The position numbers and the translations under genes are program-made. Positions 1 to 11,736 of a stretch of DNA of 64,000 bases are shown in pieces (the stretch's first letter is position 1; each line of letters opens with the position of its first letter). This DNA is from Manihot esculenta (taxonomy: Eukaryota > Streptophyta > Magnoliopsida > Malpighiales > Euphorbiaceae), in NCBI RefSeq assembly GCF_001659605.2, contig NC_035172.2:31175342-31239341 (forward strand). Reading direction: 5' to 3'. The notes below the pieces were generated by a model. The model saw only the letters and a list, made by a program, of their open reading frames with translations, did no database searches and had not been told where the DNA came from.

Positions 1-982
1 GGTTTAAAACAGTCTCCAAGAATATGGTTTGAACGATTCAGCACTGTAGTTCAACAGTTTAGAATGTCTCGAAGTAATTCTAATCATTCTATATTTTTTG
101 GTCATAGTGGTGATAGATGCATCTACTTGGTGGTCTATGTTGATGATATTGAGGAAATAATCATGATGGAATCTCTTAGCTTAAGCAACATTTGTTTAGT
201 CAATTCCAAACTAAAGACATGGAGAAATTGATGTATATCTTGGGGATTGAAGTGGCACAGTCTAAAACAGGTATTGCAATTTCTCAACGGAAATATCTTT
301 TGGATATATAGGAAGAAATAAGGATGTTAGACTGTAGACATGTGGGCACTCTCGTGGATCTAAATGTTAAACTTATTCCGGAACAGGGGAGCCACTTAAA
401 GATCCTGTTAGATATAGAAAATTAATTGACAAGTTCAATTACTTCACTATCACGCGACAAGATATTTCCTTTACTGCAACTGGGGTTTGTCAATTTCTTC
501 AAATCTCCTACAGTAGTCACTGGGCAGGTTCTCTTTCAGATAGACGATTTATTTCAGGATATTGTATTATGATTGAAGGGAATCTTATATTTGGAAAAGT
601 AAAAAAATAAGGTGTGGTTGCAAGATCAAGTGTAGAAGTAGAATATCGAGTTATGGCTCTGGTAACATGCGAAATCATTTGGTTAAAACAACTTCTTTAG
701 GAATTAAAATATGGCAATATTGGCCAAATGAAGTTGATATATGATAATCAAATTGCTTTCCATATTGCATCAAATCTAGTTTTTTATGAGAGAACAAAGC
801 ATATAGAGGTGAATTGCCATTTTATTAGGCAAAAGATTGAGTCAGGATGCATTTCTATTAGTTTTGTCAACTCAAATGATTAACTAGTTAATATTTTCAT
901 AAAATCTCTTCGGGGTTCACGAATTGAATATATTTGTAATAAGGTTGGAGCATATAACATGTACACTCTAGCTTGGGAGGGA
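1..982 (+). pseudogene. Ty1/copia reverse transcriptase-RNase H remnant
   Basis: Conceptual translation of the left edge gives the end of a copia reverse transcriptase (a GLKQSPR-like motif near base 3, then YVDDI near 138-152). It continues, with stops and frame changes, into the connection domain and a copia RNase H (the KHIEV motif near 800). Stop codons near 308, 607 and 880 show it is dead. It runs directly into a purine-rich stretch and an LTR-like sequence, so this is the 3' end of an element whose 5' part lies outside the window. It lies upstream of the SRFR1-like exons on the same strand, probably inside an intron of that gene. Family assignment is firm; the lineage cannot be named. 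Confidence 0.85.
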
Positions 983-1190
983 GTGTTGAGATACTTCCTG
1001 TAAATAGCCTAGATTTATAGTGATTGTTTGTGTAATTATGGATATGATTGTGTGAAATGATTGGGATATGATTATGCTATAATTAGGGAATTAATTATTC
1101 TTGTAAGTAGTATATACACCTTCATTGGCTTGAGAGTATTTTTCTCTCAAAGTTTCTACTTTCCTCTTCTTTTTCATCACTGTTCTCAGA
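983..1190 (+). repeat. Probable copia 3' LTR
   Basis: The sequence begins TGTTGAGATA immediately after a GGGAGGGAG polypurine tract and ends near TTCTCAGACA, which fits a short copia LTR with TG...CA ends. No 5' LTR is in view, so the right boundary rests on the terminal bases and imperfect inverted ends only. Confidence 0.5.
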
Positions 1191-1334
1191 CACCTAGCCC
1201 TTAATTCCCCTGCTAAATCTCACTAATCCTGTCAAATTCAGGACTTTGCTTTTTAATGGATTTTCTGTTCATGTTAATATTATTTTATTTTCTAGCTATT
1301 AGTAATCGTGTATTTATCGAATTTGGATTGACAG

Positions 1335-1811
1335 GCTGTGTGCAATGCTTATTGTGGTGAAACTTATGGGTCCACTGATCTGGATGTGCTTGAAAATGTC
1401 AGAGATGCAATTTTAAGGATGACATATTACTGGTATGACGCAATACTCTCAAATGCATGACGTGTTAGTTCTTAGAAAACTTATGTTTCTCTATATGAAT
1501 AAATGGGATCAAATTTCAGGTACAATTTTATGCCACTGTCTAGAGGTTCTGCTGCTGTTGGGTTCATAGTTTTGCTTGGATTACTTCTTGCTGCTAATAT
1601 GGAGTTTGACGGAAAAATCCCAAAAGGGGTACAAGTGGATTGGGAAGCCATTATGAACTTTGATTCAAGCAACTTTGTGGATTCCATTAAGAGTTGGTTG
1701 TATCCATCTCTCAAGGTCACAACATCTTGGAAAGATTATCCAGACGTGGCATCAACTTTTGCAACAACAGGATCTGTTGTAGCTGCTTTGAGCTCTTACG
1801 ATGATTTTTAA
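1335..1811 (+). CDS. SRFR1: Last two exons of an SRFR1-like TPR protein (partial)
   Basis: Two exons can be joined: 1335-1432 (acceptor ACAG before it, donor GTATGA after it) and 1520-1811 (acceptor TTTCAG, stop TAA at 1809-1811). The splice restores an open frame reading ...MTYYWYNFMPLSRG... The product ends in TTGSVVAALSSYDDF. A hydrophobic segment (GFIVLLGLLLAA) lies in the middle. I recognise this as the C-terminal region of plant SUPPRESSOR OF rps4-RLD1, a tetratricopeptide protein that negatively regulates effector-triggered immunity. The TPR part would lie to the left, outside the window. The name comes from memory of the family and needs a search. A copia remnant occupies the upstream intron, and the next gene is convergent. 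Confidence 0.7.
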
Positions 1812-2693
1812 CCTTAAGTGGTGAGTTAGCTCCATTAGTATGCTGATGACCGATTGCCTGTGCGTGAAATGCTTGTCTCCTAGGCATTTGAAGACCAAAA
1901 TCTTTTGTTTTCTAATTAACCGATAAATTTATTTTCCTTTTGTTTGGGAAAAAAGAAAAAGAACCAGTAAAAAACTAGAGATTCTGTCACTGAACATCAC
2001 TAGAGAGGCCCTTCCTTTAAGGTTCTTTTCCTTTCTTCTTAATTGACATGGCATATGGTGATGCTGATGCATCATGCAAAAAATATGATGAGTCGGTTTC
2101 AATTGCTATTTAAACTTGTTTCTCATGCTGTGAGAAATTGATATAGCATGAGAGAATATTCACTTTTCAGAGCAAAAACAAATAATCCCAATAAATTTAA
2201 CCAATTTCAATGCTTTTCTTTTTGTGGGATAAAAAAATGGATGCAGATTCAACCTTGATACAGCGTGGAAAGCAACATGTTTTTTAAGCAGTTGGTCTTT
2301 CTGCAGTGTTAAGCGTTTTGGTGGACCTGAAGAGAACCAGCTCAGTTCATCCAAGATGCCTTAAGGTCCACACTGACCGAAAAGTCTTGTAAGCAGGCAT
2401 GTTTGTTGTATGATTATGTACAGGAGGTTTGAGAATAATATAGTTTCAAACTTTTTACCCCCTTCCAGTTCTCCATACATTGAAAATAAAACTCTCATCC
2501 CCTGTTTCGTTTTACCAGGGATATGTCATAATTGATTATAATTGTGCTCTGTTAGCTTGAATATGTACTTTACTCATTTGACAATGCAAATGCTAAGTGA
2601 ATGCCAATCTATTTGCCATCTTCCTGTGGCGTGGCATGGTGGTGCATCTGGAACGATTCTCACGTTTGCTGGGATATGACCGAGCTCTTACAG

Positions 2694-2730
<37 letters not shown>

Positions 2731-3645
2731 AAAAAAATCATTTGTAGTACTTTATATTCAAATTAGATTTACTTGAAGCATTAGCTTATATTTTGAAGAA
2801 TGTGCATGTGCGTTTCTGGAGCGGCATCCAATATTATCAAAACATGGCTGGAAGTAGTGGAAGACATGGATATTTGAGGTTTCGTTTGCTTTCCACTTCC
2901 ATTTCCAATACATAGCTTCTCTTCTGAGCTAGCTTTTACATTTTTAGGGGCAGACCGCTTGAATTGTCTCAGAAAAGCTTGGTGTAGATATGCCTAACAT
3001 TCTAGAGGCACCACAATGAATAAAGCGCATATTATTTTATGGAAACGGTTGAATTTAATTAATAATATATTGTTTTTGTTTGTGTCCTCTTGACAGTGTG
3101 CAATTAGTGAGTTAGGTACGATTTGATACTTGTAAAATCTGGATTAGGTATAATTAAAAGATTTGGTTAATTTTTCTCGTCGTCATTAGATTACGGGTCG
3201 TAATCTGGAACAGTGGACATTGATGATGCCAGGTGAAAATTTTCAAGCTTGAGCTTTGTTACTACTAATGACCCGAGTCCCTCGAAAATTCGAAGGCTAG
3301 CAAGTAAACAGCTCGGCTAAATCAGCTTAGAGAGAAAAAAAAAAAAGAAGAAAAAAATCGTCGTCCTTGCTAATCTGTAGTCGACTAAGACTGCACGGTC
3401 GCAGCTTTTTAACCCTTCTCTCCATACCCAATCAGCAGCGATTACCGCAGTTCCCTCCTACATCTTCCCTATCTGGCTTGCTTCTTCCATCTCTTTTCAG
3501 CGGACGATTACTCTAGAATAGTGCGCATTCCTGGCAAAAACAAATAGAAACTTTCATTATCTAAAATCAACCACTAACCTAATGAAACATCTAGTGCTTC
3601 TCTAAATAGACAACTACATATTAAACAGAAACAAAAATGCTGGTT
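1812..3645. other. Intergenic region between convergent genes
   Basis: This holds the presumed 3' UTR of the SRFR1-like gene and spacer DNA up to the stop of the ARM/TPR gene. It is AT-rich, with no open reading frame that looks like a gene and no RNA gene seen. A run of about 29 T lies at 2698-2726, and an A-rich tract lies near 3330-3357. Two such homopolymers could be retroposition tails or simple slippage tracts. Confidence 0.6.
2698..2726. repeat. Poly(T) tract
   Basis: An uninterrupted run of about 29 T on the + strand is followed by TATAAAAAAAA. It may be a slippage microsatellite or the poly(A) tail of an inserted minus-strand retroposon, but no body of such an element is recognisable next to it. 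Confidence 0.7.
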
Positions 3646-5418
3646 TTAAATATGTGTAGACCAACCAAGAACACCTCTTTGATCCCCAGCATCATCCCTA
3701 TTGGATTTATTTGCCTTTTCTTCAAGTTTGCTCTTTGACTTCACACCTGCGAAAATCCACGTGCAATTCATTTGCTTGTTGATCATGTGAGCCGCGTAGT
3801 ATGGGATCTTAACATTCTTGGTCTGTTCAGATTTAATGCGGCCATTGACGAACATTAAACAGTCCATTAAGCTCTCTTTAGCCATCCCTTTCATGTCATA
3901 AGCCTGTGATCTTCTCCACAGGCTCTTTCTGTGAGGTCTCTCAGAACTGGATAGGCTTAAAGCTCTAGTGGTGTCCCTAATGGCTGCTTCTGATTTTCTA
4001 AGCAACAAATGACACTGAGCTCTGTTACTATAAAGAACTGTCCTTTCTTTTCTCATCTTTAATGGGCACAAATCCAAAGCTTTTGTGTACTTGGTGACAG
4101 CTTGTTCAAAGTACCCAGCCCAGAACTTCTTGTTTCCCTCTTGTTTTAATATGCGGGCCAAGTCTTTCCTCTCTTTCAGTTCCTGATCAGAAATCAGCTC
4201 CTCTCTCTTTCTCCTCTCCACCTTCAATTCCCATATCTCCCTTAATGCTTCCTCTGCACTTTGGCTCTTCAAACTCAAGCCCCCATATTTGATCTTGTTG
4301 TAATCTTGTAAAAGCGTCTGTGTGATTGCTTCTCCAATTTCGGTTCTTTCATTTAAGCTTCTTAGCTCGACCAAGTCGGCCAGAAACGGAGCTGCTATGT
4401 CTATGACGCTATATCTCGTATGTCTGTCTTTGAGAAGTAAGAGAAGAGAATCTATAGCCATGTACTGCCAATAATCAGAAGAACTTGAGGTTGTGCAGAG
4501 ACTCAATATCACTGGTTCCAAATTTGCTATGCTTTCTCTTCCAATCTTAGTGTTGCATAAACTTCTTATGAGTCCAATCCCACCAGGTGACGTGCGGTTC
4601 CCTAAGCCACCCCACATGCTACACAGATCCTTCAAGAAGTGTTTCTTGCAGACGAGACTAAGAGATCTTCCTTTACATGCAAAGCAGTTTAAGAGATACA
4701 GAGACCAGCACTGTAACTGGCGAGCCCATTCCTCTGCCCTTGTATTCTCTATCTCTCTCTCTCCAAGCCCTCTTGTGAGCAGGTCGCAGTGGTACTTCAA
4801 TCTCTTGCTATCTTTTACCCTAATAAACTTTGTGTAGATTGTTTTAAGGCAATTGCTAGCTAAGTCCATAGCCAGCTCCATGATCTCCTCTTCACGCTCA
4901 GCAATGACTTCAAAGGTTCTCTCATGGCTAGCCAAGTGACCTAGTGCTCGGACTGCAACTCTTTGCTCTACCCATGTGATCTTCCCTCTAAGAAGCTCCA
5001 TTAAAGGCAAAACCACTCCTGAGATAACTGCATTCTCTGCAAATTCAGCCTTGTACATGGTGTAGGAACCAATGATATGAGCAGCGTAGTACGGGATATA
5101 GATGTTTTGGCCTCTAAGCAGCCATGCTTTATCTTTGATCCCTCTGTCTATAAGTTTCCCCATGCATTCAAAGATGCCAAGAGATGGGAATTCAGGATCG
5201 TCAGGTTGAGTCATGGCAATGTTCCAGAGCCTACTTAAGACCAACACATGTTCTTGGTCATCTCTGAGAGTCATTTCTTTGAAACACTGGACCATTTTGG
5301 CTCTTCTAAGAGATAGGTCTGGTTCATCCATGGTGCAAAAGAAACAATAAGGATCTGTGCATGTTGGGTCTGAGAGCATCTGTGATGAAGAGCAGCTGAT
5401 TGAATTATTTTGGTCCAT
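3646..5418 (-). CDS. Armadillo-repeat/TPR domain protein, single exon
   Basis: An intact 590-residue frame starts at ATG 5418 (complement) and ends at 3646. The start is the first ATG of the frame, preceded by AT-rich leader. The N-terminal two thirds (about residues 60-400) is helical and armadillo-like, as in plant ARM-repeat/TPR-like proteins. Residues about 430-530 form three TPR motifs: EGNKKFWAGYFEQAVTKY, YSNRAQCHLLLRKSEAAI and KSLWRRSQAYDMKGMAKES. The positions of a two-carboxylate clamp are present (K and N in repeat 1, N in repeat 2, K and R in repeat 3). This suggests binding of Hsp70/Hsp90 C-terminal EEVD tails, which is inference. The Cys-rich N-terminus (CTDPYCFFCT) is characteristic of the family as I remember it. 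No signal peptide or membrane segment is evident. A role as a co-chaperone-type adaptor is plausible but unproven. The length looks full. Confidence 0.9.
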   Translation of the reverse strand: MDQNNSISCSSSQMLSDPTCTDPYCFFCTMDEPDLSLRRAKMVQCFKEMTLRDDQEHVLVLSRLWNIAMTQPDDPEFPSLGIFECMGKLIDRGIKDKAWLLRGQNIYIPYYAAHIIGSYTMYKAEFAENAVISGVVLPLMELLRGKITWVEQRVAVRALGHLASHERTFEVIAEREEEIMELAMDLASNCLKTIYTKFIRVKDSKRLKYHCDLLTRGLGEREIENTRAEEWARQLQCWSLYLLNCFACKGRSLSLVCKKHFLKDLCSMWGGLGNRTSPGGIGLIRSLCNTKIGRESIANLEPVILSLCTTSSSSDYWQYMAIDSLLLLLKDRHTRYSVIDIAAPFLADLVELRSLNERTEIGEAITQTLLQDYNKIKYGGLSLKSQSAEEALREIWELKVERRKREELISDQELKERKDLARILKQEGNKKFWAGYFEQAVTKYTKALDLCPLKMRKERTVLYSNRAQCHLLLRKSEAAIRDTTRALSLSSSERPHRKSLWRRSQAYDMKGMAKESLMDCLMFVNGRIKSEQTKNVKIPYYAAHMINKQMNCTWIFAGVKSKSKLEEKANKSNRDDAGDQRGVLGWSTHI

Positions 5419-7686
5419 TCAAGGTTCCAAAAATGGAGTTGCCACTCTAACTAAGGTCTTAGGATGAGAAATGAGCTACAGAAGATGAGTAATAGTCACG
5501 CCTCGAAAGAGAGTATAAGATATCCATTTATTTATTTATTTTCATTTATAAGAGATTAGGTGAGTTAAAAAATAATTGGTGAATTAGCACAGTGAGATGT
5601 AATTTTTATCCCAAACAAATTAAATTTACTGTTTAATCTGAGTGTTTGATAACTAATTATTAATTAAAATATATAAAAATTAAATAACATGAATATTTAA
5701 GACGATAAACCGTTTATTTAACAGAAAAATTAAAAAGTGATTTTATAAAATACATAAATATTTTAAAATAAAGAATGATTTCTTAAAAAAATCCAAGAAG
5801 GTAGTAGTAATTATTTTTAAAGCTACTTTTTTCAGTTTGTTAATTTCTAAACGAAAAAGTCTAGTAATCCTAAATTATATTAAAATTTTCTAAGTACAAA
5901 ATGTGTTGGTCTCAAGAAAGTACGGCCACCATTCATGCAATTTACATAATTATATTAAAAACAAAGCATGATTTTCCCTATTTTTAATTAAACTATGAAC
6001 AGTGTCAGTTTCACATCTTCACATGGGTACATCACAAACAATCACCGTATTTCTTTTCAGAGATGTATATACATATATATTTATAACCGTAGGATTTTAT
6101 CCCATCAAATCCTATTTAAATTGACCAATTCAACATTTAATTCCTAATAGGATTTAAATTGACCAATCCAACATTTAATTTCTAATCTGAACACACGGGA
6201 CAGATCCACCGCAAGTTCAGATCAAACGGAAAGTAATCCAGCCCAGTGATGTGAAGTGAGAAAAAATAATTGGTTCAGTCACTTCGCAGTCCTGCTCGCA
6301 TGCACATTGGAGGAATTAAATGGCCGCCTGACGTGGATAGAGACTCTAACACGTCTGTATGCACGAATCTAAATAACAGATGGCACTGTAATAGAGAATC
6401 AATTAAGCGTCATTAACTGATAAAAGAAAAATAAATATATTTTTCACCATCTAAACTTACACATACCGTAAATTTTAATTTCTAAATATTTAAACATAAA
6501 TATATATATATATTTATACTATAGGATGAAATGTAATTTTCTCATAAAATTAAATTTAAAATCTCATTTATTTTTTATATTTTAAAATAAAATAAAAATC
6601 AATTAAATTATCTCTTAATATATGGATATATTTAAATATTAATTAATAATATAATTATTAATTATTTATCGAGATGTAAATAGATAGAATATCTGTGAAA
6701 ATTAAAATATTTAAACACGAATCCAATTAAATAAGTAGATTAAGTTATAAGCATGTGCAATAAGTATAACTAATGTGCAACAAAAAGAAGAAACAGCAGC
6801 TAGGTTGAAATTTTCTTTTTGGGTTAGACAAGAGAAGAAGAAGAAGAAGAAAAGCCAGACAAAGGGCAAGCAGAAGCCCTATTCTATTTGAGCCACTAAG
6901 ATTAAACTGGGCCCCAAATCACAAGTTTATTTTAACCAGCAGATTATATAGTTCATTTTTACATGTTCTGTTTACATAAGATAATATATTTTTAGTAAGT
7001 AAATTATTAATTAATCTCAATAAAATTAATTATTTTGTACTTTTATAACATTAATTATTTCATTTTTAATTACAAAATAATTAAAATTAAAGAAATCTTA
7101 ATTATTTTACAATTTATATTAAGTTTTAAATTTTCATATTCTCAATCTAATTAAGAGGGATTAAATAGTTACGTACACTTTTGGAAAAACAATAATTAAT
7201 TTATACATTTTTTGAAAATTTAGAACAGTTAATTTTCACTAAATGGCAGAATTTTCTATTTTTAAAATAATTTAAAATTACTATTATTCAGAGATAAATA
7301 ATTGCTTCAAAATTAATATATTAAATTTATTATTAATATTTTTTTACAATATTTAAAATAATATAATTTTTTAAAATTAATATAAATAAATTAGTAAAAT
7401 TTTTCATAATATGGAATCTAATTATTTTAAGAAAAAAAAACTAATAAAAAGTTAAAAATTTATATTAATATATGAATTTCATAATATTTTATATAAATTT
7501 TTTTCAATTTTTAATTACATATGAAATTTTTATTAGACATTTATGAAGAATTTCCCCATTCCCATCCTTATCTAGCTCAAGTGCTAATGCCACTATCATG
7601 CTGACTGGGTCTAATGTCGTTTAAGAAGAAGAAGTCTCCCATAACAGAGGAGGAGGGCCCTGTCTGTATAACTGTGAATGCCAGTG
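5419..7686. other. AT-rich intergenic DNA
   Basis: This is upstream of the ARM/TPR gene and probably contains its promoter; a weak TATA-like GAGTATAAGATAT lies near 5511-5524. The rest is strongly AT-rich with no gene seen. A roughly 38-base unit is repeated twice near 6105-6184, both copies containing TTTAAATTGACCAAT and CAACATTTAATT. A GAA microsatellite lies near 6833-6852. Confidence 0.6.
6105..6184. repeat. Two-copy short tandem repeat
   Basis: Two adjacent near-identical units share ATTTAAATTGACCAATYC, then CAACATTTAATT and CTAAT. Each unit contains a CCAAT-like box in the upstream region of the ARM/TPR gene, about 0.7 kb from its start. Confidence 0.6.
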
Positions 7687-9253
7687 GTAAAGAGAGAGAT
7701 AATTCTAAACATGTTTATCACTCTATTTCACCTTTTTTTTTTAATTATTGAAGAGCATGAAAATTATCTAGAATTAAAAGGAAACAGTTGGTTTAATATT
7801 TCTATAAATAAATTTATTAATATATTTTATTTTTAAATTAAAATTAAATTATAAAAAATAAGTTATTCAAAAATATAAATTAATTTTCACAAACAAAAGA
7901 ACTTTATACAATATTATAGATTTATATCTCTCAAATTCTTTTGAATTTGATGACAATTTTAATTCTTTTGTTTACATCCTCAAATAATGGGGAAAAAAAT
8001 ATAAATAAAAAAATTTCAATAACTAAAAGTAAATAAAGAATAATTATAAAGAAAAAAAAAAAAAAAAAAAAGCTGAAGAATTGATGCTGATGTCAAATCG
8101 AAAAAGCATCTATTACAGGTAAGCAAATACTGGATGGGCACCTATCTTTTATAAAATTTGCTACCGATAAGCAGGATTTCCATTCTCAGTAACATAAAAA
8201 TCGATAATGTAATGAAAGGTCTGATATGTGAATATATATATATATATAAATGAATAAATAATTATTTTCTTTATTTTAAAATTATTATTTATTTTTTTAA
8301 TATATATAAAAAAATAAAATAAATAAAAATTATGAGATAAAAAAATATTTTTTATTTTATATATATCTATATAATAATATAATATATTAAAATAAAAAGT
8401 AAGAAGGGAATATTAGTAATACTAAAACTACCCCTTTACATATAAGAATTATACATTTATTTTTATATTCTTATTTAAACATTTTTAATTTAATTAAATA
8501 ATTATATTACTATTTTATTTAAATTAAATTTGTTAAAAACTTATATTAATATTTAATAAAAATTATTAACAAGTTATATTAACATTTAGTTCCATAAATT
8601 AATTTTTTTATATAATCTAAAATAACATTGAAAACATTAATTAAAATAAAAAAATCATAAAAACTTTATGTTTTTAAGGACGAAAATTTTAAATCATCAT
8701 TAATAATAAAATTAGTGATGATGCAATTATTTTTAAATAATTTATTGATCGCTAAAATATGTCTCTAAAACTTTCTAACTTAGGTTATTGATGGTACACG
8801 ATAATTATTTAAAGTAGACAAAGAGATGTCATCTAACTTAGATTATTGATGGTACAAAATAATCGTTTAAAGTAGACAAAGAGATGTCATCATAAGATAA
8901 GTGCACGTGATAAAAATCTGATAAATTAATTCGCAGTTTCATTTGTAAAAAGAAAAGTATGGACGACCATGGTACCCAAAACCGATAGAAAAGAAGATCT
9001 GATCTCAAGACAAGTCGGCCTCAGTTCGAATAGACTTGCTCTCTCAATTTCAGGGCGAGACTCCATAAATAAATTATTGTTAACCACTACAATCCAGCAA
9101 ATCCCCTTTACGCCTGCCATCATGGGATTTTCGACCAATTAGCCAGTGAAAATCCCTTACCAACGAATCGACTGCATTATTGCCAAATTATCAAGAAATA
9201 CTATATCTATTCTCACCTTCTTACAATATAAATGGAAACAATTATAGAGGCAA
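7687..9253 (+). repeat. Direct repeat R1 (left copy)
   Basis: From GTAAAGAGAG to GAGGCAA this 1.57 kb segment matches 13810-15372 almost base for base, including homopolymers and a (TA)n tract. Differences are scattered substitutions and small indels. Its right 480 bases are a truncated gypsy LTR, complete in the right copy. An internal ~58-base tandem duplication (about 8776-8892, each with TTATTGATGGTAC) is shared by both copies, so it predates the duplication. Confidence 0.9.
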
Positions 9254-9409
9254 CTACAAAAAAACAGTAATTTAGCGACCAAAATTTTGGTCGCTAAAAG
9301 GCAGAATTTGGTCGTTATTATGAAATAGCGACCATTTAGCGACCAAAATGAAATGGTCGGTGTTTGGCCAGTCGCTAAATTTTTGGCGACAATCTGAAAA
9401 TTGGTCGCT

Positions 9410-9661
9410 AAAATAGCGACCAATCAGCGACCATTTTTTGGTCGCTAATTTGGTGTCATGCAAATTAAATATTACAAAATAGCGACCAATCAGCGACCAT
9501 TTTTTTGGTCGCTAATTTAGTGTCATGGCAAATTAAATATTACACAATAGCGACCAATTAGCGACCATTTTTTTGGTCGCTAATTTGGTGTCATGGTAAA
9601 TTAAATATTACAAAATAGCGACCAATCAGGGACCATTTTTTGATCGCTAAATTTTGATCGC
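9410..9661. repeat. Subterminal tandem repeat of the CACTA-like element
   Basis: About 3.7 units of 66-68 bases start near 9410, 9476, 9544 and 9612. Each contains TAGCGACCAATCAGCGACC, a GGTCGCTAATTT arm and AAATTAAATATTAC. The GGTCGCTA and TAGCGACC arms are inverted complements and could form stem-loops. Such arrays act as transposase binding sites in CACTA elements, so this supports the class call. Confidence 0.85.
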
Positions 9662-9980
9662 GAAATAATTGTTGTTTTGATCGCTATTTCATTGTTATTT
9701 GATTGCCTCATAAAAAAACATTTGGTCATTATTTCATTGCAAATTAATAATAAAATCAAAAAAATATTTGTTATTTAATTTGCTTTTGTGGCTGATTTAT
9801 CATTAATATTGACCCAAAAAATTTCACAGCTTTGACTTTTTTTTTTTTTGTCGAATTCACAGTTGACTAAATTCCACAACAATAAGATAGTTAATAAAAC
9901 AGTACAAATGGACCTTAATCAGTTCTCTGAGAGGGCCAATAAAAAAAATCCTAACTCTATTGCTTAATGTTGACTAGATC

Positions 9981-10103
9981 CTAAGGTATCATCATGTCCT
10001 GAACCAACCAATCAAATCCCTCAAGCAGCCCCTCCCCTGTGTATGCGCTACAGCCCACGATTTTCCAATGCCTGGTTTTGTCCATATTCTCCAGGTTTAG
10101 TAC
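9981..10103 (-). pseudogene. ARL2: Captured last exon of ARL2/TITAN5-like small GTPase
   Basis: Read on the minus strand, an acceptor (CTGCAG) is followed by a frame encoding VLNLENMDKTRHWK, then a segment containing CSAYTGEGLLEGFDWLVQD. This matches the C-terminus of plant ARL2 (TITAN5), which acts in tubulin-folding cofactor function. The native ending after VQD is replaced: the frame reads MMIP and stops at 9981-9983, so the capture breakpoint lies just after the VQD codons. No GTP-binding loops (G1-G3) are present. The flanking bases upstream look like intron. It lies inside the CACTA-like element, with a PP2C exon piece about 0.9 kb upstream in the same orientation. Confidence 0.82.
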
Positions 10104-10991
10104 CTGCAGAAGTTTTGTAAACTCCATTTTAGAATTTCAAAAGACGAAAGCAAGGCTATAAATCACACATAATAACTTTGGAAGAAAAGAAAAGGGAAAC
10201 TAAAAGAACAAACCTAACTTGTGAAGAAAATCACCAAGAGAGAGCGAGTCAAACAAAGAACAAAGGCAAATTAAGGAAATTGCATTATTTTCTTTAATTG
10301 TCATAATCTAAAACTGCTAAATAGCAGAAAATTTGCCCTATTTATAGAGCTTAAGGACCTAATCAAATTAGGAATAGAATTACATCTAATTATAAATATT
10401 AAATAAATTAAAATTAGGAAATAAAAATAATAAATAAATAAAAGTTAAAAATAAGACAGGCTGCTAAATTTCAAAATTAATCTCAGCAACTCAGTGTCTT
10501 CAACACACTAAATGCTGACCAACTGGCAGTAGACTTCTATGCCCCACATGATAGGAAACAAATAAAGCAATTGCATCGTCATTGACTATTTTGCAGGAAG
10601 AAACCATAAAGATGTAATAGGATAAACGAATAAATAAAAGAGTGATCAATAAATAAAAGATTGATCTCATGTAATAAATAAATTACAAGTCATTTGGGTT
10701 TTAATGCACATTGCAGGAACTTCATACATAGAGGTAAACTAATCTTTTGATTTTATGATAATAGGTTTTGAACCAATTCCTTCCTTAGCAAGTTTGACTA
10801 AAATTCAAACTACTATTAGATTGACTAAAATTCAAGAAACATGATATTTTTATAACTGCTCGTATGCAATCTAACCATGAAACACAGGAAATAAATAAAT
10901 GATAGATAAATCTATTTGATTTCCGATCAGGCCATCCCAATGATAATATAATAAAGAAAAAATGAAGCAAAGTAGGTAAAGAAAAAGCTAA

Positions 10992-11094
10992 CCTCCCAAA
11001 CAATCATGGCATCCTGATTGGTCCCTTTCTTGCCTTGTTGTGTAAACAGTGAAGCAATATTGCTGGACCCATTTAAGAACAATCTCCCAGGAAT
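10992..11094 (-). pseudogene. Captured exon fragment of a PP2C-type protein phosphatase
   Basis: On the minus strand the frame contains IPGRLFLNGSSNIASLFTQ followed by QGKKGTNQDAMIVWE, then a splice donor (GAG|GTTAGC). This resembles the start of the catalytic domain of plant protein phosphatases 2C, where the QGKKGTNQDAM motif is conserved. The metal-binding DG motifs further on are absent. The fragment lies in the transposon between a first-exon-like block and the ARL2 fragment, all on one strand. I am confident of the PP2C family but not of the clade. Confidence 0.75.
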
Positions 11095-11736
11095 CAAACA
11101 TTTAATGTAATGTACAGAGCTTATCATTCCTTGGGAAAAAGGGAAAAGAAAACGCATGAAGAAATTTAAAAAGTTAAAATTTCAACATTGACTCCTCATT
11201 TGCAGGCTACTCAAAATCTAAATAAATTGCAGAAGAACAATGATCAGCACAGATGTACATTCCCAGTGAAGCACAATACATCAAGATCCCATCCCAAATG
11301 ATTAGATCCAATACAATACACATCACAGATCCAACAAAAAGAGTGAAAAGAATTATCAAAATCCATTAGAAGGAAAGTATCACGAATGTGATTCGCAATA
11401 ACATTCCCAGTTCTAGCTTCTTAAAAAAAAATAGATATAAGTAAAATTAAGCAAGAAATGTGAATTAATCAAAGCTAAATAGCTGAACACAACAAAAAAT
11501 ACTTCACATTAAGCAACAGATCTAAACAGAAACAACAAATAATGAGTTGGATCATAGACTAACAACAAAAAATTAAAACTGCAGCAGATCACGACAAAGA
11601 GAAAGAAGAATTGACTCACAAATCCAATTCAGGTCAAGGTGAAGCAAGCCCAGAGAAGGAATGCAAATTCTGGAGAGAGAGACTGAGACAATGAAAGAGA
11701 GAAGAAATCAGAGAGAAATAAATAGATCTCACAAAC

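Noticed and set aside
4493..4837. Plus-strand open frame inside the ARM/TPR gene
   Set aside because: It is a shadow of the 590-residue minus-strand gene, which has clear TPR motifs.
8226..8246. (TA)n and other AT microsatellites as features
   Set aside because: Such tracts are common throughout this AT-rich DNA and add nothing beyond marking repeats R1 and R2.
9410..9661. Regularly spaced repeats resembling a CRISPR array
   Set aside because: Units are contiguous 66-68 base tandem copies without unique spacers, in a plant transposon subterminal region.
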